Source: an uncultured Pseudomonadota bacterium
GTDB taxonomy: Bacteria; Pseudomonadota; Gammaproteobacteria; Competibacterales; Competibacteraceae
Assembly (NCBI GenBank): GCA_903844665.1
Contig: CAIMUS010000194.1
Coordinates: 1-51,208, forward strand
DNA length: 51,208 bases
Reading direction: 5' to 3'
Part shown: one piece after another, positions 1-6,136 of the stretch
Layout of the letters: every line of letters begins with the position of its first letter
Numbering within the stretch: the stretch's first letter is position 1
The notes under the pieces: model-generated
The model's input: only the letters and a program-made list of their open reading frames with translations
Told to the model about the DNA's origin: nothing
Databases searched by the model: none
Translations under genes and position numbers: made by a program

Positions 1-635
1 CTGGCAGCGATGCCTGGCACGGTGGCTGGAGGTCTAGCCACTGGCGGGAAAGTGACGCCTGTCAGAGACGAAGCTAGCCTGTCAGGGGCTTCGGGGCAGG
101 AAAAAAAGTGTGAACACTTTTGTTCACCTTTTTGATAGCAGGATGCAAAATTGGACCTTCAGGTAACTTCTCAAAAACTTGGGGCGAAAAGCTGGACCTG
201 AGCCTGCCTTTGATGGCATAGTAAGACCATGAGCCAGCGATTGCAGTTACCGGACATTCCCGAAGCAGAGCCAAGTAGGGTACGCATTGCGTACCTTTTC
301 CGGGCCTTGCCCGGTATGGCTTACCGGTCTTACGCGGGCAATGATGGTACGCGGTGCGTACCCTACTACTGGCCTTTGGGCATGGCGAGAGCCTTGACCA
401 GTTCGCGGCGGTCGTTCATCGTTTTGTCTGATGTTGGAGTGCTCGGAACGAGCTTAACCCTTTGAAAATCAAGAGGCACAGTTCTGGAGAGTAGACAAAA
501 TGGTTCATTTTGTCCAATGTCGCGGCGCACGCTCTTCCCTTGCCTACGGATTTCTTGACTAAATTGCTTACTTTTTACTGTGGCCATTCTATTCTATATT
601 ATTAAGATATTACCTAATTAATTTGGAGAAAACCT
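1..635. other. Intergenic stretch without a convincing gene
   Basis: Short open frames exist on both strands but none has recognisable family features. Two structures are visible: a small hairpin with arms aaaagtg (104-110) and cactttt (115-121) followed by T-rich sequence, possibly the terminator of a gene outside the window, and the inverted repeat at 275-366. The last 40 bases before position 636 are A+T-rich, as expected for the promoter of the following gene, with a ribosome binding site around 623-627. Confidence 0.5.
275..366. repeat. REP-like inverted repeat, gtagggtacg family
   Basis: A 21-base arm at 275-295, beginning gtagggtacgca, is repeated in inverted orientation at 346-366 with two mismatches. 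About 50 bp lie between the arms. It resembles the small palindromic dispersed elements found elsewhere in this window but belongs to a different sequence family. It has no coding potential of its own. Confidence 0.6.
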
Positions 636-1466
636 ATGAGACTTTTTCAACTCGGCATCATTATGGCAGCATTATTCACCGCCTCTCCAGGAAGCGCCGC
701 CGTCACATACTACTACACGGGTCACACGTTCGATCCTAACTTGGGCTACTCCGGTCAAATAACAGGGAAAGTAGTCTTTCCAGATCCTGGCCTCTACTAC
801 TCCACGCCTATTACCAGTTTCACAGGCGCCTACCATTGGGGCCTTATCGACTACAGCTTTTCCGACAATAATGGCACTACCCTAAATGAAACCAATAGCC
901 TTCTGTCACTGAGTGGTGGTGTCGATCTCGGTCATGCCTTCCTTTTCAGTAATGGAGCTATCGTGCAATGGGAGCTTGTCATTGCTAGCTACGGAATGGG
1001 CGGCCCAATTAATGGTATTAATTTTTTTATAACAAGTGCCCCCGGCACTGAAACTCTTTTTAACCAGGATACATTCAGTACTATCCCACCTCAGTACTAT
1101 CCCTTCTTATCATTCATGCGTCATGAAGTTATTGACAATCTTGATTATTCAGTAATTCTCGTTCCCGCTGGAGATACTGTATTCAAGTCGATATTGGTGA
1201 ATGTTAATGGTCTTGATGGATACCGTGATTTTTGGGTAGCCGGAACGCTGAACATCGGGCAATGGTCACTGGTTCCTACCGATTCTAATACTGTTCCCGA
1301 ACCGACCACACTCACGTTGCTGGGTATCGGCGCTCTCGGGATGATGTGCTTTGGTCGGGGCGAAAAGGGGGCGAAAAGGGGGCGAAAAGGGGTCAAACAC
1401 CTTTTTTATGCGCTGTATAAGCCGAGATACAATCGCCTAATGATGGCTGGATTTAAGATAGAGTAA
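636..1466 (+). CDS. PEP-CTERM sorted exported protein with extended tail
   Basis: Exported protein of 276 residues. Residues 1-22 form a signal peptide ending in an AxA-type site. The middle is rich in Ser, Thr, Tyr and Gly without a recognised domain. At 220-223 is the motif VPEP, followed by a hydrophobic helix (about 225-239) and basic residues. This is the PEP-CTERM signal recognised by an exosortase, which would attach or release the protein at the envelope, often in exopolysaccharide-producing bacteria. Such proteins usually end right after the basic cluster. Here another 30 or so residues follow, encoded by three 11-bp tandem copies and then sequence of no recognisable origin, so the original stop was probably lost. 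The ribosome binding site (ttggag) supports this start. Function beyond sorting is unknown. Confidence 0.75.
   Translation: MRLFQLGIIMAALFTASPGSAAVTYYYTGHTFDPNLGYSGQITGKVVFPDPGLYYSTPITSFTGAYHWGLIDYSFSDNNGTTLNETNSLLSLSGGVDLGHAFLFSNGAIVQWELVIASYGMGGPINGINFFITSAPGTETLFNQDTFSTIPPQYYPFLSFMRHEVIDNLDYSVILVPAGDTVFKSILVNVNGLDGYRDFWVAGTLNIGQWSLVPTDSNTVPEPTTLTLLGIGALGMMCFGRGEKGAKRGRKGVKHLFYALYKPRYNRLMMAGFKIE
1357..1389. repeat. Three 11-bp tandem copies of ggggcgaaaag
   Basis: Three perfect consecutive copies lie inside the 3' end of the PEP-CTERM gene, directly after the codons for the membrane helix. Because 11 is not a multiple of three, each copy is read in a different frame, giving a basic Gly/Lys/Arg-rich stretch. 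Copy-number change by slippage would move the stop codon. Confidence 0.85.
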
Positions 1467-1503
1467 TAGCTATGCCATTTAAGATAAGAGTAATAGCCAT
1501 GCC
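1451..1503. repeat. Tandem duplication of 26/27 bp at a gene junction
   Basis: Bases 1451-1476 (starting atttaagata) are repeated almost exactly at 1477-1503; the second copy has one extra A and one substitution. Each copy carries the stop codons of the upstream frame and an ATG followed by cc. The two ATGs are 27 bases apart and in frame, so the DUF4160 gene has two possible starts made by the duplication. Confidence 0.85.
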
Positions 1504-1765
1504 AACGATTTCGATGTTCTACGGCATCATCATACGGATGTACTTCGCACCGAATGAACATCCTCCGCCGCATTTTCACGTGTATTACGGTGAATACAAA
1601 GCTACGGTTGACATTCGTACATGCGAAGTGATTCAAGGTAACCTGCCAAGAAAGCAGACAAAGCTCGTTTTGGCATGGGCTGAACTTCATCAGGATAAGT
1701 TGGCCGCGGATTGGGAATTGGTGATGAATGGAGAAGAGCCATTCAAAATACAGCCTCTTCAATAG
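1499..1765 (+). CDS. DUF4160 family protein
   Basis: 88 residues from the ATG at 1499, which gives the family's usual N-terminus MPTISMFYGI. The conserved histidine/proline segment HPPPHFHVYYGE (21-32) and the later LVLAWAELH and DWELV segments are the DUF4160 signature. An in-frame ATG at 1472 is a product of the tandem duplication described above and is less likely. Nine bases separate it from a DUF2442 gene. DUF4160-DUF2442 pairs are widespread in bacterial genomes and behave like small mobile two-gene modules, often suspected to be toxin-antitoxin-like. No biochemical role is established to my knowledge. Confidence 0.8.
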   Translation: MPTISMFYGIIIRMYFAPNEHPPPHFHVYYGEYKATVDIRTCEVIQGNLPRKQTKLVLAWAELHQDKLAADWELVMNGEEPFKIQPLQ

Positions 1766-1774
1766 GAGAAGCTC

Positions 1775-2059
1775 ATGTATCCGTCAGTTAGTAAGATTTT
1801 TCCAGGCGAAAATTATACACTTATCATCGACTTCGATAATGGCGAGAGCGGCAAGTTGGATATGAAGCCATTCTTAGAATTCGGCGTTTTTCAGAGACTT
1901 AAAGACCACAATGCATTTATGCAGGTCCGTGTGGCATTTGACACGATTGAATGGGATTCAGGTGTCGATCTTGATCCAGAATTTGTCTATACCAAGTGCC
2001 AGGGAATAAAGCGCGCACAACAAGACGCTCCAGTCGACGCTCGTACCTCGCGCGGCTGA
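1775..2059 (+). CDS. DUF2442 family protein
   Basis: 94 residues, with a strong ribosome binding site (aggag) just upstream. The pattern of an N-terminal LIIDFDNGESGKLDMKPFL strand-helix, a central IEWDSGVDLDPEFVY segment and small size identifies DUF2442. The family normally stops shortly after DPEFVY; here about 20 further residues (from roughly 75 to 94) run up to the repeat element at 2061, so the C-terminus may have been altered when that element arrived. It is the partner of the DUF4160 gene. Function is not known. Confidence 0.75.
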   Translation: MYPSVSKIFPGENYTLIIDFDNGESGKLDMKPFLEFGVFQRLKDHNAFMQVRVAFDTIEWDSGVDLDPEFVYTKCQGIKRAQQDAPVDARTSRG

Positions 2060-2060
2060 G

Positions 2061-2170
2061 CCCGCGTAGCCCGCGTAGCCCGCGTAGGTTGGGGTGAGCG
2101 CAGCGAACCCCAACAGCCACCGCGGTGGGGAAAGCGGAAAGTTGGGGTTCGTTCCTCACCCCAACCTACG
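2061..2170. repeat. Inverted-repeat element with 9-bp tandem repeats
   Basis: Three perfect copies of cccgcgtag (2061-2087) run into a hairpin element whose 16-base arms, cgtaggttggggtgag (2083-2098) and its exact complement (2155-2170), flank about 56 bp that itself contains ccccaac/gttgggg repeats. Elements of this gtaggttgggg type are common dispersed repeats in bacterial genomes. The right arm supplies the premature stop codon of the DUF5615 toxin remnant; the left side abuts the end of the DUF2442 gene. Confidence 0.8.
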
Positions 2171-2281
2171 AGCTGCTTCTTGAGAGGAGAGTACGTCGAA
2201 TCCATGTTTTCGGAGCTGATCGGCCAGCCTGGGTGATAGATGTTCATTCAGGTAGAGCTTCGGTAAATCAAGCGACGGCAT
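2156..2281 (-). pseudogene. Truncated DUF5615 (PIN-like) toxin
   Basis: From the ATG at 2281 the frame reads 41 codons that match the N-terminus of DUF5615 proteins: KLYLNEHLSPRLADQLRKHG, then FDV, then SSQEAARRLG. The family is normally roughly three times longer. Here the frame hits TGA at 2158-2156, inside the right arm of the inverted repeat at 2083-2170, so the conserved acidic residues of the PIN-like fold further along are missing. The start overlaps the end of the DUF433 gene by 14 bases, the normal arrangement of DUF433-DUF5615 modules. I take it as an inactivated toxin gene. Confidence 0.8.
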
Positions 2282-2603
2282 GAGCGTAATGTTCCAACCA
2301 GTATTCGTAGCTGTTCTCACGACGTGCCCGATCTATTTCGTCACGATTATCGTGGTAGTACGCCAAAGCACTGAATACTTGAGCCGGAGTCAGATAATCC
2401 CAATCGGCGAGAATTTCTTCGACAGACATGCCGGCCCGGTAGTAATAGCCAACGATGTGCCAGACGGCGATACGTGTGCCCTCGATAATCGCTTCGCCGC
2501 CACAGACGCCCTCCACCTTTACGATATGGGGATAGAGTGTGTAGTGAATATCACCGTTATAGATGCTCATAGTAGAGTGTCCCGCTAATGATGCAACAGT
2601 CAT
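2268..2603 (-). CDS. DUF433 family antitoxin (VapB50-like)
   Basis: 111 residues. The core VCGGEAIIEGTRIAVWHIV (about 33-51) and the following VEEILADWDYLTPAQVFSAL (about 61-80) are the DUF433 signature, a winged-helix-like DNA-binding fold used by antitoxins paired with DUF5615 PIN-like toxins. A second in-frame ATG 11 codons downstream (MSIYNGDIHY) could be the real start. The toxin gene that overlaps its 3' end is truncated, so this antitoxin appears orphaned. It lies between the repeat element and tsaB. Confidence 0.75.
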   Translation of the reverse strand: MTVASLAGHSTMSIYNGDIHYTLYPHIVKVEGVCGGEAIIEGTRIAVWHIVGYYYRAGMSVEEILADWDYLTPAQVFSALAYYHDNRDEIDRARRENSYEYWLEHYAHAVA

Positions 2604-2671
2604 TTAATTAAACCGTCGCCGGCGTCCTGATGGCGGCAATCAGGCGATCCTCCAGCTCGATCCGGAGCGGC

Positions 2672-3346
2672 TTAACAACTACGTTGTTTAACCACCTCGT
2701 CACGCAGATAAACTGGCAGTACCTGTTCCGCACCGACCAACCTGCCCTGCCGATAAGCCAGTGCTCCCAAGCGGGCGACAGCCTCTGCCGTTGGACCGTA
2801 GTCACTCCACCAGGTTTTGAGCGCGGGTCGGCTTAAGCAGTCGGCATACAAGGCCCAACCATTGCCGGCGCCAACCCATTCGCCTACTTCCGGCAGCGAA
2901 GCTTGCTCGGGGGAGCAGACCCGCTCCTCGCCCAGCAACAGCACCCCGCCGTCCGCGGCGGCTCGATAGGTCCCCCAGTACACTTCCTCCAGTCGGGCGT
3001 CGAGCGCGACCGCAATCCGATCGACACCCTGGCGCCGGCCGGTCTCCCAGGCAATCGCCGCCAGGGTCGAGATCGGGGCTACCGGCAACCCGGTGGCAAA
3101 GGCGATGCCCTGGGCCACGGCGATGGCGATACGCACGCCGGTAAAGGCCCCGGGACCCCGGCCGACAGCCAGGGCATCCAGTTGCCCCAGGCTCAGGCCG
3201 GCCTCGGCCAGCACCGCGTCGAGCATCGGCAGAATCAAGTTGGCATGGCCGCGCGGCGCCCATTGATAACGTTCGATGACGTGGTCATCGAGCAGAAGCG
3301 CGGCCGAACAGGCCTCGGTGGAGGTCTCCAGAGCGAGCAGTTTCAT
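2672..3346 (-). CDS. tsaB: tRNA threonylcarbamoyladenosine biosynthesis protein TsaB
   Basis: 224 residues. TsaB is the ASKHA-fold partner of TsaD in the complex that puts threonylcarbamoyl on A37 of ANN-decoding tRNAs in the cytoplasm. The start MKLLALETSTEACSAALLL, the HANLILPML segment and the GRGPGAFTGVRIAIAVAQG segment are characteristic. The ATG at 3346 was chosen because it gives the canonical N-terminus and overlaps the stop of the upstream helicase gene (ATGA), implying translational coupling. The same tsaB-yoaA adjacency exists in E. coli. The C-terminus (PVYLRDEVV) is complete. Confidence 0.93.
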   Translation of the reverse strand: MKLLALETSTEACSAALLLDDHVIERYQWAPRGHANLILPMLDAVLAEAGLSLGQLDALAVGRGPGAFTGVRIAIAVAQGIAFATGLPVAPISTLAAIAWETGRRQGVDRIAVALDARLEEVYWGTYRAAADGGVLLLGEERVCSPEQASLPEVGEWVGAGNGWALYADCLSRPALKTWWSDYGPTAEAVARLGALAYRQGRLVGAEQVLPVYLRDEVVKQRSC

Positions 3347-5292
3347 GCCGGGGCAGGGAGTGGCGAGGGCTCGGCCGGGGGCGCTGGCGCCGCGAAGAAC
3401 ATCCGCACCTCCTCCAGCCGGCGGGTACGGCGCATCGGCGGCAGACTGTCGAGGAACACCTGACCATAGGAACGGCTCAGCAGGCGGGGATCGCACAGCA
3501 CCAGCACGCCCCGGTCATGGACATCGCGGATCAGGCGTCCCACCCCCTGCTTCAGCATAATTACCGCTTGCGGCAGTTGATAGTGCAGGAACGGGTCTTC
3601 GCCCCGCTGCCGCAAGGCGGCGATGCGGCCCTCCAGCACCGGATCGCCCGGCGAGGCGAAGGGTAGCTTGTCGATCACGACACAGGACAGCGCTTCGCCC
3701 CGTACATCCACCCCTTCCCAGAAGCTGGTGGTCCCGAGCAATACCGCATTGCCGAGCCGACGAAAGCGCGCCAGCAATTCATGGCGGGACAGGCTGCCCT
3801 GGACCAACAGCGGATACTCCAGGCGGTTTTCCAGCGCCGCGGCGGCCTCCCGCAGCGCCCGAAAGCTGGTGAACAGCAGGAAAGCCCGGCCCTGGCTGGC
3901 CTCCAGCACCGGCAGAACCGCCTCGATCATGGCCTCGGTATAGTGGGGTGAGGCCGGCTGCGGCAGGCCGGGAGGATGATACAACAGCGCATGCCGCTGG
4001 AAATCGAAGGGACTGTCCAGGCGCAGGGTGACCGGATTATCCAGCCCCAGCCTGGCGCTGAAGTGGGCAAAACTGTCTCCCACGGCCAGCGTGGCGGAGG
4101 TCAGAATCCAACTGCCGGGATATTTTTCCAGACAGGCCCGGAAGTGAGGGGCGACGTCCAGCGGGGTCAGATTCAGGCTGAAGCTGCGGCTGTAGGTTTC
4201 GAACCAGGGGATGGCGTCCAGCGTCGTCGGCTCGGTCAGGCGCGTCAGCCGCTCCAGCAGTTCCAGGCTGCGCCGCCAGCAGTTTTCCAGCCCCTTGCCG
4301 CGCGCCGCCGCCGGCTGCAAGTGCTGTTGCAGTTCCAGTAAGGTCTGTTGCAGCACCTCCCGGGCGGTGACCAGGGCCGGCAGCGTGGCCACTTTCTGCC
4401 AGGCGGCGCGACGGATCTCCTGGCCCAGGGCCAGCCGCAAGTCGGCGGTCGCCTTACCGAGCGCATATACGCAGTCGGCCAGGGCGGTAAAATCCGCTGC
4501 ATCCCGCCGCTGTTCCAGCAGGGTATCCCTGGCCAGTTCCTCCAACTGCCGGCCGCTCAGGGAAAAGCCGAAGAAATGGCCCGCCACCTCGGGTAACTGG
4601 TGAGCCTCGTCCAGAATGAAGGCATCGGCGCCGGGAAGCAATTCGCCGAAACCCTCCTCTTTCAGCACCAGGTCGGCGAACAGCAGATAATGATTGATCA
4701 CCACCACGTCCGCCTCGTAGGCTTTGCGGCGGGCCTTGAGCAGATGACAGGACTGCCATTCCGGGCAGTCCTGTCCCAGACAGTTGTCGGCGGTGGAGGT
4801 CACTTGCGACCAGACGGGTGAATCCTCGGGCACATCGCTGACTTCGGCGATATCGCCCTGGCGGGTGCGCCGGGTCCAGGCCCGAATCCGGGTGAATTCG
4901 GCCGCCTGCCGGCGGTCCGGCCAGCGCCCGCCCGCCTCCGCCAGCGCCAACCGGTGCAGGCAAAGGTAATTACCCCGCCCCTTGAGCAGGGCGATCTTGA
5001 CCGTGGTCAGATTCAGCGCCTCCCGCACCAGAGGCAGATCTTTATAGTACAACTGATCCTGCAGGTTGCGGGTGCCGGTGGAAATGATGACTTTGCTGCC
5101 GGATAGCAACGCCGGCATCAGGTAAGCACAGGTTTTGCCGGTGCCGGTGCCGGCTTCGACCAGCAGGACCTGGCGCCGGCGCAGGGCGTCCGCCACCGCC
5201 AGGGCCATCGCCTGCTGCTGCGGGCGCGGCGCAAAGCCCGGCAACCGTCGGGCCAGGGGACCGTCCGCCTCCAGGAGCTTGGCAATGTCCAT
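3343..5292 (-). CDS. yoaA: YoaA-type ATP-dependent DNA helicase (DinG/XPD family)
   Basis: 649 residues, close to E. coli YoaA. It is an iron-sulfur superfamily 2 helicase of the XPD/DinG group. Visible are Walker A EAGTGTGKT (46-54), four cysteines suited to a 4Fe-4S cluster (C111, C171, C176, C182), the DEAH box (228-231) and motif VI QGVGRLIR (582-589). YoaA in E. coli works with the polymerase clamp-loader subunit chi on blocked replication forks. The ATG at 5292 gives the family N-terminus MDIAKLLEADGPL; the frame is open far upstream only because of GC-rich codon use. It is followed by tsaB with a 4-base overlap. Confidence 0.92.
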   Translation of the reverse strand: MDIAKLLEADGPLARRLPGFAPRPQQQAMALAVADALRRRQVLLVEAGTGTGKTCAYLMPALLSGSKVIISTGTRNLQDQLYYKDLPLVREALNLTTVKIALLKGRGNYLCLHRLALAEAGGRWPDRRQAAEFTRIRAWTRRTRQGDIAEVSDVPEDSPVWSQVTSTADNCLGQDCPEWQSCHLLKARRKAYEADVVVINHYLLFADLVLKEEGFGELLPGADAFILDEAHQLPEVAGHFFGFSLSGRQLEELARDTLLEQRRDAADFTALADCVYALGKATADLRLALGQEIRRAAWQKVATLPALVTAREVLQQTLLELQQHLQPAAARGKGLENCWRRSLELLERLTRLTEPTTLDAIPWFETYSRSFSLNLTPLDVAPHFRACLEKYPGSWILTSATLAVGDSFAHFSARLGLDNPVTLRLDSPFDFQRHALLYHPPGLPQPASPHYTEAMIEAVLPVLEASQGRAFLLFTSFRALREAAAALENRLEYPLLVQGSLSRHELLARFRRLGNAVLLGTTSFWEGVDVRGEALSCVVIDKLPFASPGDPVLEGRIAALRQRGEDPFLHYQLPQAVIMLKQGVGRLIRDVHDRGVLVLCDPRLLSRSYGQVFLDSLPPMRRTRRLEEVRMFFAAPAPPAEPSPLPAPA

Positions 5293-5332
5293 GCTGACCG
5301 GCGAACCTGTCTTCGCTTCGCTTCGCTTCGGT

Positions 5333-6136
5333 CTATCTCTCGACGGTGGACTGCGCTTGCGCCGCATCGGCGCCGGTATCGTCGCCCCTGGCGCGGCGGG
5401 ATACCGAGATAACTTTCCAGTTGCGCGATTTGACCTGCCTGTCGTTGCCGGCCAGGCTGTTGGATTTGGCGGCCAAATCCTCGGCCTGCTTGTACTGGCG
5501 CTGCTGCAGCCGGATCTGCGCCAGATCGTGCCAGATGCCGGCGTTCTTGGGTTCGAGCCGCACCGCCCGTTCCAGCGCCGCCGCGGCTCTATCCCAGTCA
5601 CTTCTGGCGACGTATTGCTTGGCGCTGTCCAGCAGCACGACGACCGCCTGATTGCCCTTCGGGGTGATTTCCGCCGGCGGCAGGACGACATCCCGTTTGG
5701 GCGCGGGGGCAGGCGCGGGCGCCGGCGGCTCGGCGCGGGCCTGCTGCTCCGGTGTGGGCGGCGGCTCGACGCGGGCCTGCTGCTCCGGTTTGGGCGGCGG
5801 CTCGGCACTGGCCGGTTGCTCCGGTGTGGGCGGTGGCGCTGCAGTGGCCACCTGCTCCAGCGGTTTGGGCTTGGGCTTGGGCTTGGGCGCCATGCTCATC
5901 TGCGGCTGGGCCGGCGGCTGCCCGGATTCCAACGGCAGCGGCCGCGGCAGCGGTTGCACCCGCACTTCCGGCAACGGCGGCGGTGCGGAGACCTCTAGCG
6001 GGGTGGGGGCGCCTGGGACGACGCTGCGATCCACCACCGGCGCCGGACTGTCACTACGGGGTTCGGAGCTGCAAGCAGCCAGTCCCATGCCGAGGGAGAC
6101 GGTTAATACCAAAGGAGAAACGGCCCTGAAAGTCAT
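5333..6136 (-). CDS. Proline-rich TPR lipoprotein
   Basis: 267 residues. The lipobox GLAAC places the lipidated cysteine at 22, so the mature protein is membrane-anchored, probably in the outer membrane. Residues about 30-155 are almost all Pro, Glu, Ala and Gln, including a PKPKPKPKP run and repeated PPPTPEQQARAEPP-type units. A tetratricopeptide region follows (about 165-235: SDWDRAAAALERAVRLEPKN and QRQYKQAEDLAAKS). The start codon overlaps the stop of mrcB by four bases. A lipoprotein with a flexible spacer and TPR translated with PBP1B recalls the LpoB-type activators of E. coli PBP1B, but there is no clear sequence match and that role is inference. Confidence 0.75.
   Translation of the reverse strand: MTFRAVSPLVLTVSLGMGLAACSSEPRSDSPAPVVDRSVVPGAPTPLEVSAPPPLPEVRVQPLPRPLPLESGQPPAQPQMSMAPKPKPKPKPLEQVATAAPPPTPEQPASAEPPPKPEQQARVEPPPTPEQQARAEPPAPAPAPAPKRDVVLPPAEITPKGNQAVVVLLDSAKQYVARSDWDRAAAALERAVRLEPKNAGIWHDLAQIRLQQRQYKQAEDLAAKSNSLAGNDRQVKSRNWKVISVSRRARGDDTGADAAQAQSTVER

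Noticed and set aside
229-465. 78-codon open frame
   Set aside because: It runs through the inverted repeat at 275-366 and has no ribosome binding site; the coding appearance comes from the repeat.
366-587. 73-codon minus-strand frame ending in the repeat at 366
   Set aside because: Its ending MNDRRELVKALAMPKGQ looks protein-like and it could be another remnant cut by a repeat, but I recognise no family, so I do not call it.
2608-2805. 65-codon minus-strand frame with RIELEDRLIAAIR
   Set aside because: The end resembles DUF2281-type antitoxin starts, but most of the frame lies inside tsaB and there is no start signal; the similarity is too short.
5652-6129. Plus-strand frames rich in Gly and Trp
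   Set aside because: They are antisense of the proline-rich spacer of the TPR lipoprotein.
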